Positions 54,822 through 63,598 of a stretch of 64,000 nt of DNA are shown piece by piece (position 1 is the stretch's first letter; each line of letters starts with the position of its first letter). The stretch is from Marinactinospora thermotolerans DSM 45154. GTDB taxonomy: Bacteria; Actinomycetota; Actinomycetes; Streptosporangiales; Streptosporangiaceae. Position numbers and translations under genes: made by a program. Under the pieces are notes generated by a model. That model ran no database searches, had not been told where the DNA came from, and worked only from the letters and a program-made list of their open reading frames with translations. Location of the stretch: assembly GCF_900167435.1 (NCBI RefSeq), contig NZ_FUWS01000012.1:130323-194322 (forward strand), read 5' to 3'.

Positions 54822-55274
54822 ATGACCCGAGGGAAGGTGGTCACCCCGGTGCTGCGTGCCCTGGCCACCCTGCTGGCCGCCTTGGTGGTCGCGCTGTGCG
54901 CGCCGGCTCCGCCGGCCGCGGCCCTCGGGCTGCCCGAGCCCTCGCCCCGGCCCGAACGGTCGTCCTCCTTCACCGTCGGCTTCGGGCCGCACGCGGTCAT
55001 CGGCCCCGCCGACTCCGCCTCCATCGCGCTGGCCCTCGCCAAGTGGGGCGGTGAGCACCGGTCGGCCCCGCGCGACCTCCCCGACGGCTACCTGCCCGGT
55101 GTTCCGGCGCCGCGCCGGTCCGACGGCGACCACCGCCTCCCGCCGCCGCCGGGGGAACAGGGCCGGCCCGACGCGGGCGTGCCCTCGGTTCTGCCGCCCA
55201 GCCGCGCGCCCCCTCACGACGCCGCTCCCCCATCCCCGTCCCCGGCCCTGCCGGGGAGTCCCGACCAGTCGTGA
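54822..55274 (+). CDS. Small secreted Pro-rich protein of unknown function
   Basis: 150-residue hypothetical protein. A signal-peptide-like segment (VLRALATLLAALVVALCAPAPPAAA) is followed by a short possible domain (SFTVGFGPHAVIGPADSASIALALAKWG) and a Pro/Ser/Arg-rich, probably disordered C-terminus. No family was recognised. It ends 12 bases before secDF on the same strand. A GTG five codons after the ATG has a better GAGGGAAG ahead of it. It could be a false gene given how open all frames are at this GC content. Confidence 0.45.
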   Translation: MTRGKVVTPVLRALATLLAALVVALCAPAPPAAALGLPEPSPRPERSSSFTVGFGPHAVIGPADSASIALALAKWGGEHRSAPRDLPDGYLPGVPAPRRSDGDHRLPPPPGEQGRPDAGVPSVLPPSRAPPHDAAPPSPSPALPGSPDQS

Positions 55275-55286
55275 GAGGCCTTTCCA

Positions 55287-57872
55287 TTGTCCAGTTCATC
55301 GGGAGCCGGAAGCCGCTGGCTACGCGGTATCGTCTCCCTTCTCATCGTGCTCGGTGCGTTCACCGCGGCATGGTTCATCCCGCCGAAGCTGGGGCTCGAC
55401 CTCAGTGGCGGCACCCAGATCATCCTGGAGACCCAGGACGGTGACGACGGCACCGAGGCCAACGCCGAGAACACCGACAAGGTCGTCGAGGTGCTGCGCC
55501 AGCGCATCGACCGGCTCGGTGTCAGCGAGGCGACGATGTCGCGGTCCGGTGAGAACCGGATCATCGTCGAACTGCCCGGCGTGCAGGACCCGACCGAGGC
55601 CGCCGAGATCATCGGCCAGACGGCGCAGCTGACCTTCCACCCGGTCCTCGGCGTGGCCCCGGCCCAGGGGACCGGGGTGCAGGCGCCGGCCGACGAGGCC
55701 AACGCCCCGGCCTCGGGCAGCGAGGAGACCCCCGAGGAGGGGTCGGGCGGTTCGGAGCTGTCGGAGCAGGACCTTCAGGAGCTCCTCCAGGGCCAGACCG
55801 GCGGCGCCCCGGCCGGTGGCGCCCCCGCCGCCGACCCCGAGGACGTCGCGCTGACCCTCCCCGACGACCAGGGCCAGCAGCTCCAGCTCGGCGAGGCGTC
55901 CATCAAGGGCGACCAGGTGGGCAACGCCGAGGCCGGACTCGACCAGTTCCAGAGCAACTGGATGGTCAACGTGACGTTCCGCGGCGAGGGCCGCGAGGCG
56001 TGGCGGAAGCTGACCGCCGACGCCGCCTGCTACGACACCGGCGACGTCCGGCGTCGCGTCGCGATCGTCCTGGACAACGAGATCATCTCCTCCCCCGAGG
56101 TCAACACCGACGTGGCCTGTGACGCCGGCATCAGCGGCGGCACCACCTCCATCACCGGTGACTTCGACCAGGAGAGCGCCAACGACCTGGCGGTCCTGAT
56201 CGAGGGCGGTTCGCTGCCGCTGCCGGTCCAGGAGGTGCAGCGCCAGACCGTCGGACCGACGCTGGGCGAGGAGGCCATCCGCGCCAGCTTCATCGCCGGC
56301 GGGGTCGGCATCCTGCTGACCGCGGTCTACATCTGCTTCGCCTACCGTTTCGCCGGCTTCCTCGCCTCGGTCGCGCTCGCCTGCTACACCCTGATCGCCT
56401 ACGCGGCGCTCGTGGTGCTCGGCGCGACGCTGACGCTGCCGGGCCTGGCCGGGTTCGTGCTCGCGATCGGCATGGCGATCGACGCCAACGTGCTGATCTT
56501 CGAGCGGGCCCGTGAGGAGTACCAGCGCCAGGAGCGGGTCTACGAGGCGAACAAGTCCGCCGGCATGGCCGACGCGACCGAGTCCGAGGCCGAGCAGGCC
56601 GAGGCCGGCGTGCTGTCGCGCCGCCGCCGCCGGGCGATCCCGCCGAACCTGCAGAAGGCGTTCCTCACGGGTACCCAGAAGGCGTGGAGCGCGGTCCTCG
56701 ACACCAACGTCACCACGTTGATCGCCGCGGCGCTGCTGTTCTTCCTCGCCTCGGGCACCGTGCAGGGCTTCGGTGTGACGCTGGGCCTGGGCACGCTCGC
56801 GTCGATGATCTCGGCGCTGGTCATCGCCCGGGTGTTCGTGGAGTGGGCGGTGCGCCGCAAGGTGGTGCGCAAGCACCCCGGCATCAGCGGCATCTCGCGG
56901 ATCAGCCGGGTCCGCGCGTGGCTGACCCGCCGCAACCCCGACCTGATGAAGCGCAGCACGCTGTGGCTGGCCATCAGCGGGCTGATCACGGTCGTGGCCG
57001 TCGTCGGCATGGTGGTGCGCCCGCCGAACTTCGGTGTGGAGTTCACCGGCGGCCGGGTCATGGACTTCACGACGAACGAGACCATCAGCGTCTCCGAGGC
57101 CCGCGGGATCGTCTCCGACGCGGGGTTCCCCGAGGCGGTGGTCCAGGAGTCCGGCGACGGCGACATCTCGGTGCGCACGGGCGAGATCAGCGACCAGGAG
57201 GCCGCGAGCATCCAGGACGCGCTGGGCGAGCAGGCCGGTGGGGCCGAGCGGATCAGCGACGAGAAGATCGGCCCGAGCATGGGCGACGAGCTGCGCAACA
57301 AGGCGCTGCTCGCGCTGCTCGCCGCGCTGGTGCTCCAGATGGGCTACCTGGCCTGGCGGTTCCGGTGGTCCTTCGGCGTGTCGACGATGGCCGCGCTGGT
57401 CTTCGACATCGTGCTGGTCATCGGCCTGTTCTGCTGGCTGGGCAAGCCGATCGACGGCGTCTTCCTCGCCGCGATCCTGAGCGTCATCGGCTTCTCGGTG
57501 AACGACTCCGTGGTCGTGTTCGACCGTGTTCGCGACGAGTGGGCCCACGACACCAAGTCGCCGTTCTCGCGGATCGCCAACAGCGCGATCCTGCACACCC
57601 TGCCGCGAACGGTGAACTCCGGTATCGGTGGCCTGTTCATCCTGGCGACACTGGCGATCTTCGGTGGTTCGTCGTTGACGGACTTCTCGATCGCGATGCT
57701 GGTGGGCCTGATCTCGGGCATGTTCTCCACGATCTTCGTGGGGACACCGCTGGCGATCTGGTTGCAGAAGTTCGACAAGACCCCGCCCCCGCACGTGGTA
57801 CGGGAGAAGAAGACGCGGCAGCGCTCCGAGATGCGCAAGGCCCGCGAGAAGAGCGACGGCGCGGTCGTGTGA
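55287..57872 (+). CDS. secDF: Protein translocase SecD-SecF fusion
   Basis: 861-residue RND-type Sec accessory driven by proton motive force, pulling substrates through SecYEG. The SecD half (residues 1-555) has the D1 motif LGLDLSGGTQIIL and a P1 head with an inserted acidic Gly/Glu/Ala-rich loop (residues 130-185). Membrane motifs are GLAGFVLAIGMAIDANVLIFERAREEY and FLASGTVQGFGVTLGLG. The SecF half begins near residue 555 (LWLAISGLITVVAVVGMVV), then FGVEFTGGRVMDF and LSVIGFSVNDSVVVFDRVRDEW. The start is TTG. No yajC or ruv genes are adjacent, unlike the standard secD-secF locus, so this may be a second SecDF system. Confidence 0.95.
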   Translation: MSSSSGAGSRWLRGIVSLLIVLGAFTAAWFIPPKLGLDLSGGTQIILETQDGDDGTEANAENTDKVVEVLRQRIDRLGVSEATMSRSGENRIIVELPGVQDPTEAAEIIGQTAQLTFHPVLGVAPAQGTGVQAPADEANAPASGSEETPEEGSGGSELSEQDLQELLQGQTGGAPAGGAPAADPEDVALTLPDDQGQQLQLGEASIKGDQVGNAEAGLDQFQSNWMVNVTFRGEGREAWRKLTADAACYDTGDVRRRVAIVLDNEIISSPEVNTDVACDAGISGGTTSITGDFDQESANDLAVLIEGGSLPLPVQEVQRQTVGPTLGEEAIRASFIAGGVGILLTAVYICFAYRFAGFLASVALACYTLIAYAALVVLGATLTLPGLAGFVLAIGMAIDANVLIFERAREEYQRQERVYEANKSAGMADATESEAEQAEAGVLSRRRRRAIPPNLQKAFLTGTQKAWSAVLDTNVTTLIAAALLFFLASGTVQGFGVTLGLGTLASMISALVIARVFVEWAVRRKVVRKHPGISGISRISRVRAWLTRRNPDLMKRSTLWLAISGLITVVAVVGMVVRPPNFGVEFTGGRVMDFTTNETISVSEARGIVSDAGFPEAVVQESGDGDISVRTGEISDQEAASIQDALGEQAGGAERISDEKIGPSMGDELRNKALLALLAALVLQMGYLAWRFRWSFGVSTMAALVFDIVLVIGLFCWLGKPIDGVFLAAILSVIGFSVNDSVVVFDRVRDEWAHDTKSPFSRIANSAILHTLPRTVNSGIGGLFILATLAIFGGSSLTDFSIAMLVGLISGMFSTIFVGTPLAIWLQKFDKTPPPHVVREKKTRQRSEMRKAREKSDGAVV

Positions 57873-57890
57873 CCGCCGCCGTCCCGGCCT

Positions 57891-57929
57891 GACGACGCCC
57901 CTGGCGCCTCCCGCGCCAGGGGCGTCGTC
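57891..57929. terminator. Bidirectional terminator between secDF and rsmI
   Basis: Perfect 17-base-pair stem (57891-57907 with 57913-57929), five-base loop, followed by CCTTT on the plus strand. Confidence 0.88.
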
Positions 57930-57975
57930 CCTTTCGGGCGGGGTCGGGAGCGCGCCTGAGCGGGGCCGGCCCCGC

Positions 57976-58845
57976 TCAGGCGCGGTGGACGGCGTCGTAG
58001 ACCTCGCGTTTGGGGACCCCCAGGCGCCGGGCCACCTCCTGGATCGCCTGCTTGCGGGCGACCCCCTCGGCCTCGCGGGCGGCGACGGCCGCGGCGAGCT
58101 CCTCGGGGGTGCGGTGCCGCTCGCCTTCCACGGCCCCCGCGACGACAATGGTGATCTCGCCGCGCACCTCGCCCGCGGCCCACGCGGCGAGCTCCCCCAG
58201 GGGGGCGCGGCGCACCTCCTCGTAGGTCTTGGTGAGCTCCCGGCACACCGCCGCGCGCCGGTCCTCGCCGAACACGCGCGCCATCGCGGCGAGCGTGGCG
58301 GCCAGGCGGTGCGGCGACTCGAAGAAGACCATCGTGCGGCGCTCGGCCGCCAGCTCGGTCAGCCTGGTGTCCAGCCCCTTGCGGGGCGGGAACCCCTCGA
58401 AGCAGAAACGGTCGGTGGGCAGGCCCGACAGCACCAGGGCGGTGGTCACCGCCGAGGGTCCGGGGATCGCGGTGACCCGCACGCCGGCCTCGACGCAGGC
58501 GGTGACCAGCCGGTACCCGGGGTCGGACACGCCCGGCATCCCCGCGTCGGTCACGACGAGGACGTCGCGACCGGCCCGCAGGTCGTCCAGCAGTTCCTCG
58601 GCGCGGCGGCGTTCGTTGGCGTCGTAGTAGGAGACCACGCGGGCGCCGGCGGTCCCGCCGAGCCGGACGCCGATGCGGGCGGCGAACTGGCGCAGCCTGC
58701 GGGTGTCCTCGGCCGCGATGATCGCGGCGTCCTCCAGCGCCTCGCGCAGCCGGGGCGGCGCGTCGTCGTCCTGTCCGATGGGCAGGCCGGCCAGGACCAG
58801 CGTCCCGGTCCCCGCCTCGACGGTTCCGCCGTTTTCGCGCTGCAT
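57976..58845 (-). CDS. rsmI: 16S rRNA (cytidine-1402 2'-O)-methyltransferase
   Basis: 289-residue tetrapyrrole-methylase-fold enzyme modifying C1402 in the 16S rRNA decoding centre. LVLAGLPIGQDDDAPPRLREALEDAAIIAAEDTRRLRQF starts the domain. The glycine motif VLVVTDAGMPGVSDPGYRLV is near residue 93. IPGPSAVTTALVLSGLPTDRFCFEGFPPRKG and FFESPHRLAATL complete the pattern, and a helical C-terminal tail ends the protein. The ATG of MQREN was used; the preceding GTG has slightly better spacing to GGGGGA. Divergent from the mannosyltransferase gene, as is usual in actinobacteria. Confidence 0.95.
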   Translation of the reverse strand: MQRENGGTVEAGTGTLVLAGLPIGQDDDAPPRLREALEDAAIIAAEDTRRLRQFAARIGVRLGGTAGARVVSYYDANERRRAEELLDDLRAGRDVLVVTDAGMPGVSDPGYRLVTACVEAGVRVTAIPGPSAVTTALVLSGLPTDRFCFEGFPPRKGLDTRLTELAAERRTMVFFESPHRLAATLAAMARVFGEDRRAAVCRELTKTYEEVRRAPLGELAAWAAGEVRGEITIVVAGAVEGERHRTPEELAAAVAAREAEGVARKQAIQEVARRLGVPKREVYDAVHRA

Positions 58846-59251
58846 CACTGGAAAATCCCCCGAACCGCGTGGAAGGTACGGCCATGAGAGCCGTTGGAAG
58901 CGTCTGGCCCCCCGCTTCCGGACGAAACCGGCATGACGCCGATCCGCGTCCGGCCGTGTGCATCTAGTATGGCGGCGTCGACGCCATCGCCCCGTCCCCG
59001 GGGCGGGCACCGAAGTCCTTCTCCGCCGGTCCGGGCCCAGTGCCGGGCCGGGGAACCGGACGGCCGTGCGGTGGCCCACCGGTTCCGCGGGTGTCGCGAG
59101 GCCCCGCCGTCGCCACGGCGGCGTCGCGGTGCCCATCCCGGCAGCTGACCCCCTTGCTGCCGTCAGCCGAAGGTAGCGGAAAGGAGACGGCGCTCCCCCG
59201 CCCCCCGCGTGCCGCGGGACGCGGGCCGGGGGCTCCTCGCCGAAGAGACGC
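58846..59251. other. Divergent intergenic region between rsmI and the mannosyltransferase gene
   Basis: 406 bases without a gene I can support. A TAGTAT string at 58966-58971 is a possible plus-strand -10 element, leaving a leader of roughly 275 bases for the mannosyltransferase. The last 40 bases contain AAAGGAG at 59178, too far from the start to act as its ribosome-binding site. Confidence 0.45.
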
Positions 59252-60871
59252 ATGACCACCACAGCCCTGACCCCGGCCCCGGCCCCCGGCCCCTCCCTCC
59301 GCTCGCGGCTGGTGCCCCCGATGCCCCGGCCCGCCTGGGTCGGTTGGCTGGCGGCGGTGCTCGTGGCCCTGTTCGCCGGCGCACTGCGGTTCATCCGTCT
59401 GGGAGAACCCGCCCAGATCTACTTCGACGAGACCTACTACGCCAAGGACGCCTTCGCGCTGCGCGAGTTCGGGGTCGAGCACGAGTCCCTGGAGAACGCC
59501 GACGAACTGCTCGCCCAGGGGGTGCACGACATCTGGACCGGCGGGGGCGACTTCGTCGTGCACCCGCCGCTCGGCAAGTGGCTGATCGCCCTGGGCGACT
59601 CGGTGTGGGGGCTGCTCCCGTTCGGCGTGTCGATGTCACCGACCGGGTGGCGGGTCGCCGCGGCCTTCTTCGGCGCGCTGTCGGTCCTGCTGTTGGTGCG
59701 CGTCGCGTTGCGGATGACGCGCTCGGTGCTGCTGGGGGCCACGGCCGGGCTCATCATGGCCCTGGACGGGCTGCACTTCACCATGAGCCGGATCGCGATG
59801 GTGGACATCTTCCTGATGACCTGGGTCCTGGCCGGCTTCGCCTGCCTGGTGGTCGACCGGGACCGGACCCGGGCCCGTCTGGCCGGCCTGGTCGACGCGG
59901 GCCGGGAGCCGGCCTCGTGGCTGGGCGTGCGCTGGTGGCGGATCGCGGCCGGCCTGTTCCTGGGACTGGCCTGCGCCACGAAGTGGTCGGCCCTGTTCTA
60001 CGTGGCGGCCTTCGGCCTGCTCACCGTCGCCTGGGACTACGGGGCGCGGCGCACCGCCGGACAGCAGCGGGCCGGCCGGGTCTGGTTCCTGGCCGACGCG
60101 GTCCCCGCCTTCTTCTCGATCGTGGGCGTCGCCGCGGTGACCTACCTGGCGTCGTGGGCGGGCTGGTTGACGAGTTCGCTGGGGTGGGGCCGCGGTTGGG
60201 CCGCGCAGAACGTGACCGGGCTGTGGGCGAAGCTCCCCGAACCGGTGCTGGCGGTCGTCAACCCGTTGCGCAGCCTGGCGTACTACCACGCCGAGATCAT
60301 GTCGTTCCACAGCGGCCTGTCCAGCCCGCACGACTACGCCTCCCGCCCCTGGGAGTGGATCGTCATGCGCACGCCGGTCGCCTTCTACTACAACGGCGAC
60401 GAGACCGAGTGCGGCGCGGTGAACTGCTCCAGCGCGATCCTGGGCATCGGGTCGCCGGCGGTGTGGTGGCTGTCCATCATCGCGTGTGTCGTGCTGCTGG
60501 GCTGGTGGGTCACCTACCGCGACTGGCGGGCGGGGGCGGTGCTGTTGGGTGCGGCGGCGAGCTGGCTGCCATGGTTCGCCTACCCCGAGCGCACCATGTT
60601 CGTGTTCTACGCGCTGCCGATGCTGCCCTTCCTCGCGCTGGCGATCACGCTGTCCCTGGGACTGCTGATGGGCGGCCCGTCCGGCGAGGCGTCGCGGTCG
60701 ACCGTGGCCCGGGCGGCGACCGGGGTGGTCTTCGGCGTGGTGATGCTGTTGATCGTGGCCAACTTCGCCTACCTGTACCCGGTCCTCAGCGCCGAGGTCA
60801 TCCCCTACGACGCCTGGGCCGACCGCATGTGGTTCCCCACCTGGATCTACGGCAACGCCTCTCCGGAGTGA
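59252..60871 (+). CDS. Dolichyl-phosphate-mannose-type protein O-mannosyltransferase (Pmt)
   Basis: 539-residue GT39 (GT-C fold) membrane enzyme moving mannose from polyprenyl-phosphate mannose onto Ser/Thr of secreted proteins. The catalytic Asp-Glu lies in the first extracytoplasmic loop (IYFDETYYAKDAFALREFG near residue 56). VVHPPLGKWLIALGDSVWG, ALDGLHFTMSRIAMVDIFLMTW and GLACATKWSALFYVAAFG follow. The C-terminal part has HDYASRPWEWIVMRTPVAFYY and WFAYPERTMFVFYALPMLPF. About ten membrane segments. Placement opposite rsmI is conserved. Confidence 0.95.
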   Translation: MTTTALTPAPAPGPSLRSRLVPPMPRPAWVGWLAAVLVALFAGALRFIRLGEPAQIYFDETYYAKDAFALREFGVEHESLENADELLAQGVHDIWTGGGDFVVHPPLGKWLIALGDSVWGLLPFGVSMSPTGWRVAAAFFGALSVLLLVRVALRMTRSVLLGATAGLIMALDGLHFTMSRIAMVDIFLMTWVLAGFACLVVDRDRTRARLAGLVDAGREPASWLGVRWWRIAAGLFLGLACATKWSALFYVAAFGLLTVAWDYGARRTAGQQRAGRVWFLADAVPAFFSIVGVAAVTYLASWAGWLTSSLGWGRGWAAQNVTGLWAKLPEPVLAVVNPLRSLAYYHAEIMSFHSGLSSPHDYASRPWEWIVMRTPVAFYYNGDETECGAVNCSSAILGIGSPAVWWLSIIACVVLLGWWVTYRDWRAGAVLLGAAASWLPWFAYPERTMFVFYALPMLPFLALAITLSLGLLMGGPSGEASRSTVARAATGVVFGVVMLLIVANFAYLYPVLSAEVIPYDAWADRMWFPTWIYGNASPE

Positions 60872-61163
60872 TCCGTCACCGGTCTTCCCCTACCGTTCAT
60901 CGGGAATTCTCGTGGGCTCGCCACGCCGGATTATTCGCTTTTCGGCTATGAATTTCCTCGCGTGAAAGTCTCGGCAATCCCGGGATAGGGCTGGTAGTGT
61001 CATTGACCGGTTGCGGTTGTAGTTTCCATGGATGCCCTAGGCGCCTCGCGGAACTTCACGTGGGCGCTTGTTCGAAGGGCGTTTGATCACTCCCGGGGGC
61101 GGGCGCCCGGCAACCCGAGACCAGCAGGGTGCGGTCTCGTTGTAGTCCCCAAAGGGAGAGCAG
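60872..61163. other. Leader and promoter region of the cold-shock gene
   Basis: 292 bases with no gene on either strand that I can support. A TTGACC string at 61002-61007 is a candidate -35 element, followed by an AT-richer patch. This would give the cold-shock mRNA a leader of over 100 bases, as is common for csp genes. No typical cold-box sequence could be confirmed by eye. Confidence 0.4.
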
Positions 61164-61367
61164 ATGGCTCAGGGCACCGTGAAGTGGTTCAACTCTGAGA
61201 AGGGTTTCGGGTTCATCGCCGTCGAAGGCGGCGGCCCGGACGTGTTCGTTCACTACTCGGCGATCGCGGGTACCGGCTTCCGGAACCTGGAAGAGGACCA
61301 GTCGGTCGAGTTCGAGATCACGCAGGGCCCCAAGGGCCCGCAGGCGTCGAACGTCCGCGCGCTCTAG
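61164..61367 (+). CDS. CspA-family cold-shock protein
   Basis: 67-residue single OB-fold RNA chaperone. RNP1 is [10 protein letters not shown] and RNP2 is VFVHYSAI. The first residues [17 protein letters not shown] and the end PQASNVRAL are typical of actinobacterial CspA/ScoF proteins. The ATG is behind GGGAGAG. A hairpin and then a stronger terminator lie downstream. Confidence 0.97.
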   Translation: MAQGTVKWFNSEKGFGFIAVEGGGPDVFVHYSAIAGTGFRNLEEDQSVEFEITQGPKGPQASNVRAL

Positions 61368-61386
61368 TGTTCAAGGACTTCTCGTG

Positions 61387-61419
61387 ACGGACTCCGGGGG
61401 TCCTCCCCCCGGAATCCGT
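61387..61419 (+). terminator. Hairpin downstream of the cold-shock gene
   Basis: Fourteen-base-pair stem with one mismatch (ACGGACTCCGGGGG with CCCCCGGAATCCGT) and a five-base loop, 20 bases after the stop, without a T-run. Confidence 0.65.
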
Positions 61420-61505
61420 TCCGATGGTCCGGCGTACCCGTAGCGGGTACGTCCGCCCCGGCTGGCCGGGGCGGGAACGGCGGGCCACGTCTGTCGTCTT
61501 ACTCG

Positions 61506-61538
61506 GCCCTTCGCTCGTCTCCCGGGCGAAGGGCTTTT
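61506..61538 (+). terminator. Intrinsic terminator with T-run
   Basis: Nine-base-pair stem (GCCCTTCGC with GCGAAGGGC), 11-base loop, followed by TTTT. It is one of the few T-tailed terminators in the window. It lies just beyond the stop of the convergent channel gene, so it can end transcription from both sides. Confidence 0.8.
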
Positions 61539-61546
61539 CCGTTCCC

Positions 61547-62416
61547 TCAGGTCCGCATCCCGTCGGGTTCCCCGCCCGACCCCTCGATCTGCGCCGGGGC
61601 CACGGCCCCCAACCTGCGCACCTGCTCCCCGAGCGCCGCCACCTGCTCGCTCAGCGCCCGCAGTTCGGCCATGACCACCTCGTGCTGGACCAGTTCGAGT
61701 TCCTGGTCCTCCTCCCAGCGGGGCGCGTTCATCTCCTGCTCCATGGTGGTGACCATGACCGCGATGATGAGGTTGAGCACGATGAACGCGCTGAGCACGA
61801 TGAAGACGACGAAGAAGACCCAGGCGTAGGGCGCGTCGTCGATCACGGAGCTGGAGATGTCGGGCCAGTTCTCCGTGGTCAACAGCATGAACAAGGTGTA
61901 CATCGTGGTACCGAGGTCGCCGAAGTACTCCGGCGCGATGTCCTCGAACAGTTTCTCGCCGAGCACCGCCGCCGTGTACATGATCACGAACAGCAGCCCG
62001 ATGACCGTCCCCAGGCCGGGCAGCGAGCGCAGCAGCGCCGAGACCACCTCGCGCATGTGCGGGATGACGCTGATGAGACGCAGTAGGCGCAGCACCCGCA
62101 ACAGCCGTAGCACCGACAGACCGACCGCGGCCGGGATGACGGACAGCCCGACGATGGCGAGGTCGAACCAGTTCCACGGATCGCGGAAGAAGCCCCTTCC
62201 GTGGGCGAAGACGCGCAGCGCCAGCTCGGCGACGAAGAACGCCACGAAGACGTGCTCGACCGTTTCCAGGTGGTGGAAGAGATGGGAGAAGCGGTCCTGG
62301 TAGGTCTCGATCCCCAGGGTGATCCCGTTGAGGACGATGACGGCGACGACGGTGTTCTGGAACCACCGGGCCTCGACCATCCGCCGTGTCCGTTCCCGCG
62401 CTCCGCCGTTGCGCAC
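61547..62416 (-). CDS. Voltage-gated cation channel (BacNav/ion_trans family)
   Basis: 289-residue single-domain six-helix channel. S1 is QNTVVAVIVLNGITLGIETY near residue 20. S4 shows Arg every third position (LRLLRVLRLLRLISVIPHM). The pore has the filter TTENWPDI near residue 183, which fits the BacNav pattern Thr-x-Glu-x-Trp. S6 is FFVVFIVLSAFIVLNLIIAVMV, and a C-terminal acidic neck and coiled coil follow (ELELVQHEVVMAELRALSEQVAALGEQVRRL). The filter suggests Na+ or mixed cation selectivity. The GTG start follows GGAGGAG. Its physiological role in filamentous actinobacteria is not established. Confidence 0.92.
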   Translation of the reverse strand: MRNGGARERTRRMVEARWFQNTVVAVIVLNGITLGIETYQDRFSHLFHHLETVEHVFVAFFVAELALRVFAHGRGFFRDPWNWFDLAIVGLSVIPAAVGLSVLRLLRVLRLLRLISVIPHMREVVSALLRSLPGLGTVIGLLFVIMYTAAVLGEKLFEDIAPEYFGDLGTTMYTLFMLLTTENWPDISSSVIDDAPYAWVFFVVFIVLSAFIVLNLIIAVMVTTMEQEMNAPRWEEDQELELVQHEVVMAELRALSEQVAALGEQVRRLGAVAPAQIEGSGGEPDGMRT

Positions 62417-62627
62417 CGTCTCCTCCTCACGCGCCCCGGCCACCCTAGCGGGCGCCCCCTTCGCCGCCCGCGGGTGGATCCGGTTCGCGCGTGAGCCTGG
62501 TCCCATCCGTCCGCTCCGGCTCCGCCGGCGTACGGGACGCGGCCGGACCGCTGTCCCCGATCACCAGGACAGCGGTTAGTCTGCTAGGTGGCGTGACCGG
62601 CCACGAGGGGTCGCTGGAGGAGAACGG

Positions 62628-62945
62628 ATGTTCAACATTGGGGCGGGCGAGTTCATCGTCCTCGCTGTCCTGGCCCTCCTCGTCTTCGGCCCGGACCAGC
62701 TCCCGAAGGCCGCGGCGCAGGCGGGGCGGGCGTTGCGGCAGCTCCGCAAGCTCGCCGACAGCGCCAAGAACGACATCCAGCAGGGGCTGGGACCGGAGTT
62801 CAAGGACTTCGAGGTCGAGGACCTCAACCCGAAGAGGTTCGTGCAGAAGCACTTCTGGGCCGAGGACGACGACGAGCCCGCGCCCCGCAGTCCGGCCGCG
62901 CGCCTGAACGGTCGGCGTCCGCCGTTCGACCCCGAGGCGACCTGA
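62628..62945 (+). CDS. tatB: Sec-independent translocase TatB
   Basis: 105-residue Tat component with one N-terminal membrane helix (AGEFIVLAVLALLVFGPDQLP) followed by the amphipathic helix (KAAAQAGRALRQLRKLADSAKNDIQQGLGPEFKDFE) and a charged tail. The length and the LVFGPDQLPKAAAQAGR motif favour TatB over TatA. The ATG lies behind GGAGGAG. tatA and tatC are not in the window. Confidence 0.92.
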   Translation: MFNIGAGEFIVLAVLALLVFGPDQLPKAAAQAGRALRQLRKLADSAKNDIQQGLGPEFKDFEVEDLNPKRFVQKHFWAEDDDEPAPRSPAARLNGRRPPFDPEAT

Positions 62946-62992
62946 ACCGTAACTTCGGGGGAAATCCGCGCCGTGGGCGTCCGCTCCCACGG

Positions 62993-63439
62993 TCACCCGA
63001 AGGTCAGCACCACGACCAGGCCCACCACCAGCACGACCGCCGAGCCGAGCATCACCACCGGTGAGCTCGCGACGAGGACGAGGAGCTCCGTGACGGCGGT
63101 GCCCCCTATGATCGCCGCGCCCCACGGCCACCGCGCGGCCGGCTGCCACCCGTGGCGCTGTTCCCGCTGGATGACGACGAGCAACGCCACGCCCACCGCG
63201 GCCCACATCAGCAGGTGGGCGACGACCCTGGCGGTCACCGGAACGTAGTCGGCCAGGCTCGCGGTGACCATCACGAACAGCGCGGTGCCGGCCAGCAGCC
63301 CCCAGTGGCCCCTGCGGCGCAGGACCGGGATGGGTTTGAGCCGGGCCGGGGTGGTGCGCCGGAAGTCGCGCACCGGGGGCGTCTCGGCCTGCGTGGCCTC
63401 CTCGTCGTACCCGTCCCAGCGCTCCGACGCCTGTGTCAC
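62993..63439 (-). CDS. DUF3017 small membrane protein
   Basis: 148-residue protein with a polar N-terminus of 48 residues and three to four hydrophobic segments (HWGLLAGTALFVMVTASLADY; VAHLLMWAAVGVALLVVI; GAAIIGGTAVTELLVLVA; VVMLGSAVVLVVGLVVVL). It resembles the actinobacterial DUF3017 family, function unknown. The GTG start is four bases behind GGGAGG. Convergent with tatB, 47 bases apart. Confidence 0.75.
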   Translation of the reverse strand: MTQASERWDGYDEEATQAETPPVRDFRRTTPARLKPIPVLRRRGHWGLLAGTALFVMVTASLADYVPVTARVVAHLLMWAAVGVALLVVIQREQRHGWQPAARWPWGAAIIGGTAVTELLVLVASSPVVMLGSAVVLVVGLVVVLTFG

Positions 63440-63598
63440 GTGGCCTCCCGTCCCGCGCGGGCATCCGGCACCGCCCCGCGCCCTCCTGGAAAGCATCACC
63501 GCCCGTGGAACGGCCCAACCGTGGACCGCGGCGACCGAACCGGGATGTACCCGAACGGTCAGGTCCGGTCGCCGCGCGGTCAACCCCCGTGGCCGGGA

